Both the position numbers and the translations under genes were made by a program. The notes beneath the pieces are model-generated. The model was not told the DNA's origin and ran no database searches. It was given only the letters and a program-made list of their open reading frames with translations. This document shows, one piece after another, positions 1 through 9,015 of a stretch of 60,493 bases of DNA (within the stretch, counting starts at the first letter, position 1; every line of letters begins with the position of its first letter). Location: the NCBI GenBank assembly GCA_028717785.1, contig JAQUND010000008.1, forward strand, positions 1 to 60,493. The letters are read 5' to 3'. The DNA is from Candidatus Nanoarchaeia archaeon. GTDB taxonomy: Archaea > Nanoarchaeota > Nanoarchaeia > SCGC-AAA011-G17 > JAFCDX01.

Positions 1-116
1 TTATAAATTAAAGATTTATATATATTACAATATTTTGGTTTTATTGTTGAACAAGAATTTATTGGTGTTCCATCTGAACATGTAATTGTTGATTGCGTTA
101 TACAATTTCCATTTGA
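1..116 (-). pseudogene. in-frame continuation of the Cys-rich protein beyond its TGA stop
   Basis: Read on the reverse strand in the same frame as the gene at 117-1085, this stretch has no stop codon and encodes further cysteine-rich sequence, including CSDGTPINSCS and then KPKYC, before running off the window. The pattern matches the preceding Cys-rich repeats. It is therefore seen as the 3' part of the same gene, separated by a single TGA at 117-119. Whether it is translated cannot be told from the sequence. Confidence 0.6.
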
Positions 117-1085
117 TCAAATTTTATTTGAAGGACAAGTTGAATTTGCCCAATAATTTCCTGAAGAAGATGAAGTACAAGTTTGTAATATTGTATTACT
201 TTGTGTAGAACATTGTTTTGTGTTTAATGTACAAGAAGTAGTTGAACAAGATTGTGTTTCTGTAAAAGATTGACATTGATAATCAGTTGTTGAATTACAT
301 ATATAATTAGTTCTTGTTTGTTGATTATTTGTACATGTAGACCAAGAAGTTGAAGATTGACAAGTTGGACATGATTGTTGTTGTAATAAAATATTTACAG
401 AAGATTCGGCTGAAGTTTGTGGTGATTGAGGTTGAGAACATTTACAATCAATAACATTAGTTCTTATTTTTATTTTATGGTTTCCAGATTCTGAACTAGA
501 AGGAGTCCAAATAAAAACTACATTTTCACTTCCATCTATTGCAATATCTTTAGTTACTGTTTGTTTTTCAATCCCATCTATTAACAAATCAATTTTTATT
601 TGTGCTTTATAATAATCTTGTCTAGTTGATGGAACAAAATTATATGGTGCAGAAGTTCCTTTTTGAAATGGACTATTTACTGTTGTAGATATTGTTAAAA
701 CTGAATCTACTCTTTGATCCCCAGTAACACTTATAGAAGGTATATTTGTTTGACAAACAGATTTTTTAGATAAAGAAACAGGAATTATTTGTCCATTAAA
801 AATTGAAGAAATTAGTCCTGTAGTTTGATAAGGATAAAAACAATCTTTATAGAAATAATTATTATAACTTCCTTCAGCAGAATATTGTACCAAAATAGAA
901 GTTCCTGAACCTATTTTTGTTTGAAATAATTGTAAATTATTTAGATTATTACAATCACCATTACAATTATAACCTTCATAAATAACTTCTGAAACAGGAT
1001 TAGTATTATAATTTACATCTATGGAAGCATTAACTAATCTTATGAATAATAAACTTAAAAGTACAAAAATTAACCTCTTTTTCAT
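117..1085 (-). CDS. secreted cysteine-rich protein, closed by a suspicious in-frame TGA
   Basis: An exported or surface protein of unknown function. The start is placed at the ATG at 1085 rather than the in-frame GTG at 1097, because the ATG opens a typical Sec signal peptide: MKKR, a hydrophobic stretch, and likely cleavage after VNA near residue 20. A beta-rich middle is followed, from about residue 235, by many cysteines, including a thrombospondin type 1-like unit beginning SWSTC. The TGA at 117-119 ends the frame, yet the same frame continues with Cys-rich sequence to the window edge. A TGG in place of TGA would give CPSNKIWSNGNC, a natural-looking repeat. The full protein is therefore probably longer. 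Confidence 0.65.
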   Translation of the reverse strand: MKKRLIFVLLSLLFIRLVNASIDVNYNTNPVSEVIYEGYNCNGDCNNLNNLQLFQTKIGSGTSILVQYSAEGSYNNYFYKDCFYPYQTTGLISSIFNGQIIPVSLSKKSVCQTNIPSISVTGDQRVDSVLTISTTVNSPFQKGTSAPYNFVPSTRQDYYKAQIKIDLLIDGIEKQTVTKDIAIDGSENVVFIWTPSSSESGNHKIKIRTNVIDCKCSQPQSPQTSAESSVNILLQQQSCPTCQSSTSWSTCTNNQQTRTNYICNSTTDYQCQSFTETQSCSTTSCTLNTKQCSTQSNTILQTCTSSSSGNYWANSTCPSNKI

Positions 1086-1130
1086 TAATATTAACACTCA
1101 AATAGAATATATAAAATTTACTAAACAGAA

Positions 1131-1793
1131 TTAAGGTAAAATAGTTATAATTGAACTATCTAAATTTTCAGATAAATCATTATCTTTAACAGTTAATTTT
1201 AAAGGAAGCATATTTCCAGAAAAACTGCAATCATAACTATGAAAAGCTAATCCATCATTATCATTTTCAGTATTTCCATCGCCCCAATTAATATTATAAT
1301 TAATTAAATTTCCATCTAAATCATAACTAGATCTAAAATCATAAGGTAATAAATTACCACATTTAACTGAAATATTACTTCCTGCATTACCTACAGGTGC
1401 CTTATTTAACACATTAACATAAACATCATTTTCTCCCATTTTTCCATGTTGATCTTTACATGAAGCAGTTAAAACATAAGAACCTAAACTAGAACTTGCT
1501 GGAACAACAACATTTCCTGTTGAAGATGAACTATCTGGTATTGATAAACCACCAAAATTCCATGAGTATGTTAAACCATCACTATCAGAATCTGTACATA
1601 AAGCATTATAATTTAATGAATCTGTTCTATAAACATTAGTATTATCAATTGGTTGATTAATTACAACAGTTGGAGCATGATTTCTTGATTTACTTCCACC
1701 ACCAGAACCACCTGAAGAACCTCCACAATTTGGAGCTGTAAATGCTAAAACTAAAGCTGCTAATCCTATCATTACTTTATTAATTGATCTCAT
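1131..1793 (-). CDS. probable lipoprotein with PKD-like domains
   Basis: A 220-residue exported protein. The N-terminus has a positively charged start and a hydrophobic stretch, then APNCGGSSGGSGGGS. This looks like a lipobox-type cysteine followed by a Gly/Ser tether, although the -3 to -1 residues are not canonical. Two immunoglobulin-like modules follow. The second holds SYDLDGN and INWGDGN, typical of a PKD domain; the first has DSDSDGLTYSWNF. PKD domains serve as surface spacers or adhesion modules. The protein may be a substrate of the Lgt encoded at 11503. No enzymatic motif is visible. Confidence 0.7.
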   Translation of the reverse strand: MRSINKVMIGLAALVLAFTAPNCGGSSGGSGGGSKSRNHAPTVVINQPIDNTNVYRTDSLNYNALCTDSDSDGLTYSWNFGGLSIPDSSSSTGNVVVPASSSLGSYVLTASCKDQHGKMGENDVYVNVLNKAPVGNAGSNISVKCGNLLPYDFRSSYDLDGNLINYNINWGDGNTENDNDGLAFHSYDCSFSGNMLPLKLTVKDNDLSENLDSSIITILP

Positions 1794-1836
1794 TTTTTCA
1801 CTACTAAACTATGACAAAAGTAATATATAAAGGTTT

Positions 1837-2271
1837 CTATTCAAAATAATTACATCTTAAATGTAAATCATTTACCCAAGTTCCTTCTAAAATATCAGCA
1901 CTATTATTTAAACTAATTCCAACTTTGAGTCCATCACCATAAACATGTAAAAAATTAAATTCAATTTTATAATTATTATTAATTATATCTTGTAAATATC
2001 TTTCTTTTTTAGATTTAGAAAGCCCAGAACAATCACTTAAAAATATTCTACTTATTTCTTTTTTATTTTTATTTTGTAAGTAAACATTATACAATTTTAT
2101 TTGTTTTTCTACTTTTTCTCTTACGGATTTATTTTTTATTTTTTCTTGAATTACCTCTTGTACTATTTCAGAAGGTTTAGTATATTCATAAGTATCTCTT
2201 TTTAAAAAATAAGTTCCAATACTAATTAATGAAACTAATCCTATTATTCCCATAATTTTTTTCTTATTCAT
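1837..2271 (-). CDS. membrane-anchored protein of unknown function
   Basis: A 144-residue protein with one N-terminal hydrophobic segment (IMGIIGLVSLISIGTYFL), then a charged, mostly helical stretch and a short beta-rich end. It is not recognised. Its start codon overlaps the end of the upstream 579-residue secreted gene by 8 bases, so the two are very likely co-transcribed and translationally coupled. It may act with that protein at the membrane, but this is only inferred from the overlap. Confidence 0.6.
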   Translation of the reverse strand: MNKKKIMGIIGLVSLISIGTYFLKRDTYEYTKPSEIVQEVIQEKIKNKSVREKVEKQIKLYNVYLQNKNKKEISRIFLSDCSGLSKSKKERYLQDIINNNYKIEFNFLHVYGDGLKVGISLNNSADILEGTWVNDLHLRCNYFE

Positions 2272-4003
2272 TTGGTCTTAAGTTATTTATTTCTCTTATA
2301 AATTCCTGAATTGTTGAATTTTTATTTTCTGAAATCAATGTAAAATCCCATACATGATTTGGATCTTTTGATTCTTCCCTATTGTAAATAATATAACGTA
2401 AACTCATTCCTTTTTCTTTACAAATATTATTTGTTTGATTATACATATTCAACAATCTTTTATCTAATTCGGTTTTATAATTGGGATTTATAGTCATCTG
2501 TACAAAATCTAAAGTAACAGATTCATCAGAACATTTAAATTGTATATCTATCTTTCTTTCTAATTTTCTTTTTAGTTTTTGCTTAATTTCTTTTTGTATT
2601 AATCTATTTCCATCCCAATAATAATAAGCTGTTTTTCCTTTTCTTAAAGAACAATCATCTTCAGGATTAATAGTTGTAGTTGCTTTCATTAAATATCCAC
2701 ACTCTCCAGAACTTATTAATTTAGGAACATAAAATTCTGAAGGCATAAAACTAGAATTTATTATAATACTAAAATTTTTAGGGCAGGAAGTTTCCTGAGG
2801 ATTGATTAAACTAAGAGTATTTCCACTTTCTGTTACTAAAATAGTTTCATTAGTTCCATCACAATTTAAATCTATATAAGATTTTCTTCCAAGAACTAAA
2901 TTTGGAATAGGTTTTACTTCTTGTGATTCCATTTGTTTTTTTACTTCAGATCCTGAATTAAATGGAAATGAGGGAGTATTTTGTTGTGTTTCTTGTTGTG
3001 TATGTATTTCATTTACATTATTCAACAAAAGCAATAATCTAGCAGCATTAGAATTTGCAATACTAGTATCCCAATATTTACTATTTTCCATAAATCGGTT
3101 ATAAAATTGATTAAATACTTTTTCTGATTCAATTGTAGCTCTTTCAATATCTGGATTATTAACTAAAAATTCTAAATCTAATACACTATCAAGACCAGAA
3201 CCTTTTGCTAATCCTTCTAATATAGATTTAGCTGATTTATCTATAGTTCTAGATTCATTAATAACATTAAAATAAGCTGTTGCCATATAACCTCTAGCAA
3301 GTCCATCAACCATATAATCACGCATCAATTCAAAATCTCCTGCTGTTTTATTTTTCTTTTGATTTAATCTCTGAAATCTTTCTAATTCACTAGAAGCTAA
3401 TTTAACCTGATATTCATAACAACTACCAAATGCTTTTCTTAATTTTAATCTTAATTCTCCTTCACTTATCTTTCCATTTAACAAATCATCAGAAAATTTC
3501 TGTATTTCTTCTGAATACATAGAATAAATTTCTTTCTGTTTATCTTTGAAAATTCCTTGTATTATTTCTTTTTGAACTTCAACAGAAGCCGATGCTCCGC
3601 CAAACCACCCCTTAAATATTAAACCACCATTAATTTCAGATAAATTATCCATAGAAAATTTAGAAGTATCCATTATTAATTGTACATTCAAAATTGAATC
3701 AAATGCTTTTTTAGATTTATTTACACTTTGAGTCATCATTTTAGTCTCTTTCATAGACTCAAATGTATAAGCTAAATCAGCATATAATTTCGGATCTGTA
3801 ACAAAATTCTTTTTATCATCTTGAATGCACCATCCATTTACTCTATCAGTTATAGAAGAACACATCTGAGCACTATAAGTTGTCTTACCTTTTTTAATTT
3901 GATAACCTGGACCATAACGTTTAATATTTTTATAATTAGCACTAGAACTTAAAGATAATAATCCAACTGCTAATAATGTAGATATAAACTTCTTAAATTT
4001 CAT
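2264..4003 (-). CDS. large secreted protein of unknown function
   Basis: A 579-residue protein with a clear signal peptide (MKFKKFISTLLAVGLLSLSSSA). The mature part is mostly helical, rich in Lys, Glu and Ser. The C-terminal third is more beta-rich, with DLNCDGTNETILVTESG, which resembles a calcium-binding or beta-propeller-like repeat. No known family was recognised. It overlaps the downstream membrane protein gene at 1837-2271 and appears to lead a two-gene unit. Confidence 0.65.
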   Translation of the reverse strand: MKFKKFISTLLAVGLLSLSSSANYKNIKRYGPGYQIKKGKTTYSAQMCSSITDRVNGWCIQDDKKNFVTDPKLYADLAYTFESMKETKMMTQSVNKSKKAFDSILNVQLIMDTSKFSMDNLSEINGGLIFKGWFGGASASVEVQKEIIQGIFKDKQKEIYSMYSEEIQKFSDDLLNGKISEGELRLKLRKAFGSCYEYQVKLASSELERFQRLNQKKNKTAGDFELMRDYMVDGLARGYMATAYFNVINESRTIDKSAKSILEGLAKGSGLDSVLDLEFLVNNPDIERATIESEKVFNQFYNRFMENSKYWDTSIANSNAARLLLLLNNVNEIHTQQETQQNTPSFPFNSGSEVKKQMESQEVKPIPNLVLGRKSYIDLNCDGTNETILVTESGNTLSLINPQETSCPKNFSIIINSSFMPSEFYVPKLISSGECGYLMKATTTINPEDDCSLRKGKTAYYYWDGNRLIQKEIKQKLKRKLERKIDIQFKCSDESVTLDFVQMTINPNYKTELDKRLLNMYNQTNNICKEKGMSLRYIIYNREESKDPNHVWDFTLISENKNSTIQEFIREINNLRPNE

Positions 4004-4076
4004 ATTATAATTTAGATATATATTATTTAAATGTTGCTATTTATAAGGGATGATTAAAAAACTTTTATTAAAAACC

Positions 4077-4084
4077 TTTATAAA
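4077..4084 (+). promoter_or_regulatory. TATA box of the TSP3-repeat surface protein gene
   Basis: TTTATAAA lies 22-29 bases before the ATG at 4106, so transcription should start at or next to the start codon (leaderless mRNA). It is a good example of the arrangement seen before most genes in this window. Confidence 0.6.
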
Positions 4085-4105
4085 ATACTATTTCTATTAA
4101 TAAAC

Positions 4106-5854
4106 ATGAACTTAGAAAAAGAGTTTGGTAATATATTTCTAATTATAAGCTCTATAATTTTAGTATTAGTATTAATTTTGTTTATTAATCCTAATTTTAG
4201 TGGATTTGCAATTTATAATCAATATAATTATACTGGAAATGAAACTGCTTATGAAATAATAACTCCTAATAATTTTGATAAAATTCTTACTTCATCTAAA
4301 GGTGTAATTAATTATGATATTATTGATAAGGGTGATGGTAGTTCAAGATTTAATTGGAAAAGTGATAATGGATTTATTGCAATTTGTAATTCTGAAATTT
4401 GTGATATAATAAATGAAACTACTGTAAATTCTTGGTACTTAACTCATAATATATCTGAAATTAATATTGGAAAAAAAGATTCTGTAATTTCATGGATAAA
4501 TGAAGAAATTAAAACTAAAAGAGAATTTTGGACTAGTTTTGAAGATATACCTAAAAATGAAAATGGAAAAAAAGGCGATGAAGATTTCAATGATGTTTTT
4601 TTCAGAATACAAAAGAAAAAAGATATATTATTAATAAATTTAGTACATCAAGAATCTAGTTATACTAATCCATCCAATATACAATTCCATTTTGATTCTC
4701 AAACTTGGTTCGTTACATATAAAATAAGCAAACATATTTATTTAGGCAAAAATAAATGGAATGATTCTAATGAACAAATATATACATCTACTGGAGATTT
4801 AGAATATAATTTAATTTATGATGATAGCAAAGAAGGACAATGGGTTAAATTTGAATTTAATAATATAACTGATATAGGCGATTTTGATAATGATACAATA
4901 ATAAATGAAAATGATAACTGCTTGAATATTTACAATCCAGATCAGAAAAATTATGATAATGATACATTTGGAGACTTATGTGATAATTGTCCTTTTATAA
5001 CAAATCAAGATCAATTAGATTCTAATAATAATGGTATTGGTGATGTTTGTGAAGCAACTTGCAATGATAGTATTCAAAATGGAGATGAAGAAGGAATAGA
5101 TTGTGGTGGTTCTTGTGATCCTTGTATATATACCAGAACAATTGAATTTAATCAAGAAAATGATACTTTAGTTAATAATGTTAAAGCAACATTTGTTACA
5201 ACTAAAAATATAACTAATACTTTATTTAATAATAAAATAAAATTAGGAAATAATGTAGTTAGTGAAGAAAATTTAAGTATTATTAATATACAACCAGATT
5301 ATGATATTAGTGATGTTTTATTATGGATGTTTTTAGAAATTAATTACAATGATTCTGAAATAATTAATCAAAATATTAATGAATCAACGATTAAACTATA
5401 TTATTACAATAATTCTTGGATAGAATTAAATTCAAGTGTAAATATAGAAAACAATTATTTATCTTTAAATTTAACTTATTTAATTAACGAGTTTGGTTTA
5501 TTTGGAGATAAAAATAATATCTTAATTCCAACAACTCCTTCTGGCTCAGGTGGTTCTAGTGGTGGATCAAGTTCTGGATCTGGAAAAACACCAAAACCAA
5601 TTGAAACAAGAGTGTTAGAAAAATCTACTGAAATTAATTCAGTTAAAACTGAAGATACAACAAGAATTTTAGAAAAGAAAATAGATTTATGTAATAATGG
5701 AAAAAAAGATTCTGATGAAACGGGAATAGATTGCGGTGGTTCTTGTAAAAAATGTATTTCTATTTTAACAATACTACCTTATTCAAATTATATGTTATTC
5801 ATATTATTATTACTAGTTATAATGACTCTTCTTAAAAAGGTAAGAAAAGAATGA
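4106..5854 (+). CDS. membrane-anchored surface protein with DUF4114-like and thrombospondin type 3 repeats
   Basis: A 582-residue surface protein. It has an N-terminal transmembrane segment (about residues 9-33) followed directly by NFSGFAIY, and a second hydrophobic segment near the C-terminus (about 556-575) ending in a short basic tail. Between them is a region with FEDIP...GDEDFNDVFFRI, which fits a DUF4114-type calcium-binding fold. Next come thrombospondin type 3-like repeats (DNDTIINENDNC, DSNNNGIGDVC). Two copies of a GIDCGGSC motif separated by a Ser/Gly linker complete it. A structural or adhesive calcium-dependent role is likely from the domain types. The stop codon overlaps the Memo gene start as ATGA. 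Confidence 0.75.
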   Translation: MNLEKEFGNIFLIISSIILVLVLILFINPNFSGFAIYNQYNYTGNETAYEIITPNNFDKILTSSKGVINYDIIDKGDGSSRFNWKSDNGFIAICNSEICDIINETTVNSWYLTHNISEINIGKKDSVISWINEEIKTKREFWTSFEDIPKNENGKKGDEDFNDVFFRIQKKKDILLINLVHQESSYTNPSNIQFHFDSQTWFVTYKISKHIYLGKNKWNDSNEQIYTSTGDLEYNLIYDDSKEGQWVKFEFNNITDIGDFDNDTIINENDNCLNIYNPDQKNYDNDTFGDLCDNCPFITNQDQLDSNNNGIGDVCEATCNDSIQNGDEEGIDCGGSCDPCIYTRTIEFNQENDTLVNNVKATFVTTKNITNTLFNNKIKLGNNVVSEENLSIINIQPDYDISDVLLWMFLEINYNDSEIINQNINESTIKLYYYNNSWIELNSSVNIENNYLSLNLTYLINEFGLFGDKNNILIPTTPSGSGGSSGGSSSGSGKTPKPIETRVLEKSTEINSVKTEDTTRILEKKIDLCNNGKKDSDETGIDCGGSCKKCISILTILPYSNYMLFILLLLVIMTLLKKVRKE

Positions 5855-6675
5855 GAATACCTATAGCTAATGGACAATTTTATGCAAATAATTTTGAAGA
5901 TTTAAAAAAACAAATAAAAAATTGTTTTAAATCTGGACCAGGAAATAGCAAAGATAAAAGAACAAAAAAAATTTATGGTATTATTACACCCCATGCAGGT
6001 TATTCTTATTCTGGTAAATGTGCTGCTTTTGCATATAAAGAAATTGCAAATTCTATTTTTCCTAAATCTTATATTATTCTTGGAGTAAATCATACTGGTT
6101 ATTTTGGTAAAAAACTTGCTTTAAGTTACGATGACTGGCAAACTCCATTTGGAATTGTTAAAAATTCTAAAGAAAAAATATCAAATTTAAAAGATGATAT
6201 AAAAGCACATGCATTTGAACATTCAATTGAAGTTCAATTACCGTTTTTACAATTTGTTTCTAAAGATAATTTAAAAAATTTAAGAATATTGCCTATAACT
6301 GTTTCTGAAATAGATTATAATTATTGTAAAGATATAGCAAAAGAATTTCCTAAAGATTCAGTTTTAATTATATCTTCTGACTTTACACATTATGGTTCTT
6401 TGTATAATTATGAACCTTTTAAAGAAAATAAACGAGAAAATATAGAAAAAATAGATATGGAAGCAATAAAATTAATTATGGAATTTAAAACTAAAGAATT
6501 TTTAGAATATTGTAAAGATAAAACTATTTGTGGCGTTTATGGAATTGCTCTTGGATTAGAAATATTAAAAGAAATGGGAGCTACAAAAGCAACATTACTA
6601 AAATATTATACATCTGGAGATATTACTAATGATTATAACAGCATGGTTGGATATGCTTCAATAGTTTTTGAATAA
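5851..6675 (+). CDS. Memo family protein (AmmeMemoRadiSam system protein B)
   Basis: A 274-residue member of the Memo family, related to non-haem iron dioxygenases. Conserved blocks are visible: TPHAGYSYSGK near residue 48, GVNHTGYF, FEHSIEVQLPFLQ and SSDFTHYG. The histidines and aspartate in these blocks correspond to the metal-site residues of the family. Archaeal Memo proteins often occur with AMMECR1 and radical SAM partners, but neither is adjacent here. The start overlaps the upstream surface protein gene by 4 bases. The biochemical role in archaea is unsettled. Confidence 0.88.
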   Translation: MRIPIANGQFYANNFEDLKKQIKNCFKSGPGNSKDKRTKKIYGIITPHAGYSYSGKCAAFAYKEIANSIFPKSYIILGVNHTGYFGKKLALSYDDWQTPFGIVKNSKEKISNLKDDIKAHAFEHSIEVQLPFLQFVSKDNLKNLRILPITVSEIDYNYCKDIAKEFPKDSVLIISSDFTHYGSLYNYEPFKENKRENIEKIDMEAIKLIMEFKTKEFLEYCKDKTICGVYGIALGLEILKEMGATKATLLKYYTSGDITNDYNSMVGYASIVFE

Positions 6676-6678
6676 AAT

Positions 6679-7563
6679 TTATGCTTTAAAACTACCTTTT
6701 ACATTTTTTGTTACTTTAATGGTATGTTCTGTTAATCCTTTAACCCCACAAAGTTTATCAAAATCTACTATATGCAAAGTCAAATTGAAAGTTTCATTAT
6801 CCCAATTTATATCCCGATTAGAACAAGCATTACATTCAATTTCTCTTTTATAATGCATCATTCCCCCCTCAGATTTTCCACTAGTAATTAAACCATAAGA
6901 AACAAATTGTGCAGGTATTTTTTTTGGAACAAAATCAAAAAAATCTACGACTTTGATTAAATCAGTATTTTTTACATTTTTTTTAAGATCATACAAGTAA
7001 TTTCTAGTACCAGGGTATACTGCAAAAGGAGTTGTTTCTAATTCCAAAAATCTTTTATCATAAGGACGCTCCCCATAACTACCACCATAATCTCCATTTT
7101 CAGAAAGTTTATTTAATGAATATTTAGAAAAATATTCAATTTCAAAAAATGCTGGACTACATGATTTAAAACTATCTTTTGTATAAATAGGAGATGATAA
7201 ATCTACAAATGGTCTTGGATATAATGACTGATAAGGTCTTAATGAAAATAATTCTTTTAAAAAAATACCTTTTTCTGTTTGAGTTAAATCATTAAAATTA
7301 CTAACAAATTTATCACGTAATTGTATAATTTTTGCTGGTGTTTCTTTTATATAATCGTTACATTCTCTTAATCTTTTTTTCAATCTTTTCCTTCTTTCTA
7401 AGATATTTGAAATTTTTTCTTTTTTAAAATCTTTAAAAATAGATTGTGTATCTTCTATTTGGTCTCTTGCATCTTGTAACATAATTATAGATTGCATAAA
7501 ATCTATACCTTCTCTAAATACTTTTTCTGTTATTTTTTCTAAATTTTGATTTGTTTTTGTCAT
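6679..7563 (-). CDS. hypothetical protein with coiled-coil N-terminal half
   Basis: About 294 residues, with the start taken at the ATG at 7563 rather than an upstream GTG at 7572. The first 110 residues are highly charged and helical (DFKKEKISNILERRKRLKKR), suggesting a coiled coil. The second half is mixed and contains ECNACSNRDINW, a possible partial metal-binding site. No family was recognised. It may be in one unit with the gene at 7606-8130, which is 42 bases upstream on the same strand. Confidence 0.55.
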   Translation of the reverse strand: MTKTNQNLEKITEKVFREGIDFMQSIIMLQDARDQIEDTQSIFKDFKKEKISNILERRKRLKKRLRECNDYIKETPAKIIQLRDKFVSNFNDLTQTEKGIFLKELFSLRPYQSLYPRPFVDLSSPIYTKDSFKSCSPAFFEIEYFSKYSLNKLSENGDYGGSYGERPYDKRFLELETTPFAVYPGTRNYLYDLKKNVKNTDLIKVVDFFDFVPKKIPAQFVSYGLITSGKSEGGMMHYKREIECNACSNRDINWDNETFNLTLHIVDFDKLCGVKGLTEHTIKVTKNVKGSFKA

Positions 7564-7605
7564 GGTAATCACTTAATTTTATTTTTTAATTTCTCTTTTT
7601 GATTA

Positions 7606-8130
7606 TTATTTATGAGGTTCAACTGCAATACTTAAATATCCAATGGGAAAAGGTGAATTTGAAAATTCTTTTAAATCCCTACTATATATAATATAAGGTT
7701 TACCTAAATCAATCCATTCCTGAAAATGTATATGATCTCTAGGTTTATATTCACTCTCCCCAAAATCAAAGCCTGAAATAATAAAAGAGATCGTATTAAC
7801 TTGACCATACTTAAAATAAGTGCATTCTTCAATCGTTTTTTCTTCTCTATCTTCATTTGTATCTATAGTTGCATTTTTTCTTAAATTCTGATTAAGTCTA
7901 AACCATCCATTATCATCACAATCCTCTAGAATCCTTTTTACTAAGTCTTTTCCTTCAAAAGAGACATTATCATAATCAATTTTTTCTTGAAAGGTGTTAC
8001 CATCTCTACCATCACATTGTAAATGCTTTTTCCATTCAGGTTTTCCTACATCTACATTAATCTCATATACTTCCATTTTAACATTTGCATGAGACTCGCC
8101 CTTCAATATTATTTTAGGTGTTTTTACCAT
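7606..8130 (-). CDS. hypothetical soluble protein
   Basis: A 174-residue protein without signal peptide or membrane segment, acidic and beta-rich, not recognised. It begins at the ATG at 8130 and is transcribed away from the TrmB-like regulator gene at 8224. The shared 93-base divergent region holds an 18-base palindrome, so the regulator could control both directions. The gene at 6679-7563 follows on the same strand. Confidence 0.55.
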   Translation of the reverse strand: MVKTPKIILKGESHANVKMEVYEINVDVGKPEWKKHLQCDGRDGNTFQEKIDYDNVSFEGKDLVKRILEDCDDNGWFRLNQNLRKNATIDTNEDREEKTIEECTYFKYGQVNTISFIISGFDFGESEYKPRDHIHFQEWIDLGKPYIIYSRDLKEFSNSPFPIGYLSIAVEPHK

Positions 8131-8165
8131 GATAGAGTAATAATAGGATAATATTTAAAGGTATG

Positions 8166-8183
8166 TCATAATAATTATTATGA
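8166..8183. promoter_or_regulatory. palindromic candidate operator
   Basis: TCATAATAATTATTATGA is a perfect 18-base palindrome in the divergent region between the gene at 7606-8130 and the TrmB-like regulator. It sits just upstream of the regulator's TATA-like TTTAAATA at 8195-8202, a position suited to repression or activation. The binding protein is inferred, not shown. Confidence 0.45.
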
Positions 8184-8223
8184 TAATAGTAAAGTTTAAA
8201 TAATAGATAATCTTAATTAAATC

Positions 8224-8958
8224 ATGAATGAATCAATATTAGAAGAAATAGGTTTAACTAAAAATGAAATTAAAACATATTTAGCATTAATTAAATTGGG
8301 TTCTTCTACAACAGGAAAAATCATAGAAAATACAGGTTTACATAGAGCAATAGTATATGATACACTTGAAAAACTAATACAAAAAGGAATAGTATCTTTT
8401 ATCATTCAAAATAATAGAAAAGTTTTCAAAGCTTATGATCCAGAAAGATTAAGCAAATATTTAGAAGAAAAGCAAAATAAACTTAAAATTATACTTCCAG
8501 AATTAATTGGAATGTATAAAACTCCAAAAATAAGTATAAAAACAAATGTATATGAAGGAAAAGAAGGAATAAAAACCATATTTGAAGATATTTTAAAAAC
8601 AAAACCAAAATTTTACTATGTATTTGCATCTTATGGAGGTGCAAAAGAAATACTTCCTTTTTATTTAGAACATTTTTATAATAAATCAGAAAAATTAGGA
8701 ATTGAACTTAAAGGTATTTTAATTGATACTTTACAGGGGAGAGAAAGAGGAAAAGAAATTTCAATTCATAAAAATGTAGAATTAAAATATATGCCAAAAG
8801 AATTTGTAAGTCCAGCAACTACATATCTTTATGATAATAAAGTAATTTTTATAATCTGGTCAAAAGCGGCTCCAATGGCAATAATGATTGAAAATAAAAG
8901 TTTATATGAATCTTTTTTAAATTATTTTAATATTTTATGGAAAATTTGTAAAAAATAA
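8224..8958 (+). CDS. TrmB family transcriptional regulator
   Basis: A 244-residue DNA-binding regulator. Residues 1-70 form the TrmB-type winged helix: LEEIGLTKNEIKTYLALIKLG, then GLHRAIVYDTLEKLIQKGIV as recognition region. A short coiled linker follows, then an effector-binding domain with YEGKEGIKTIFEDIL and an EFVSPATTYLYDNK block typical of TrmB-like proteins. Archaeal members sense sugars or other metabolites; the ligand here is unknown. The gene has its own TATA box about 22 bases before the ATG and faces a palindrome, suggesting autoregulation. Confidence 0.85.
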   Translation: MNESILEEIGLTKNEIKTYLALIKLGSSTTGKIIENTGLHRAIVYDTLEKLIQKGIVSFIIQNNRKVFKAYDPERLSKYLEEKQNKLKIILPELIGMYKTPKISIKTNVYEGKEGIKTIFEDILKTKPKFYYVFASYGGAKEILPFYLEHFYNKSEKLGIELKGILIDTLQGRERGKEISIHKNVELKYMPKEFVSPATTYLYDNKVIFIIWSKAAPMAIMIENKSLYESFLNYFNILWKICKK

Positions 8959-9015
8959 ACTTTTTAAGTAGATTATCTTTTAATTTGAATAAAAAACTTT
9001 ATAAACAAAAAGAAA

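Noticed and set aside
117..119. TGA at 117-119 as a recoded codon (Trp or selenocysteine)
   Set aside because: TGA ends many other genes in the window, often in ATGA overlaps, and TGG encodes Trp throughout. No selenocysteine insertion element could be recognised, since the relevant downstream region lies outside the window.
6668..6853. 61-residue forward frame after the Memo gene
   Set aside because: It overlaps the 3' end of the better supported reverse gene at 6679 and has shadow-like composition.
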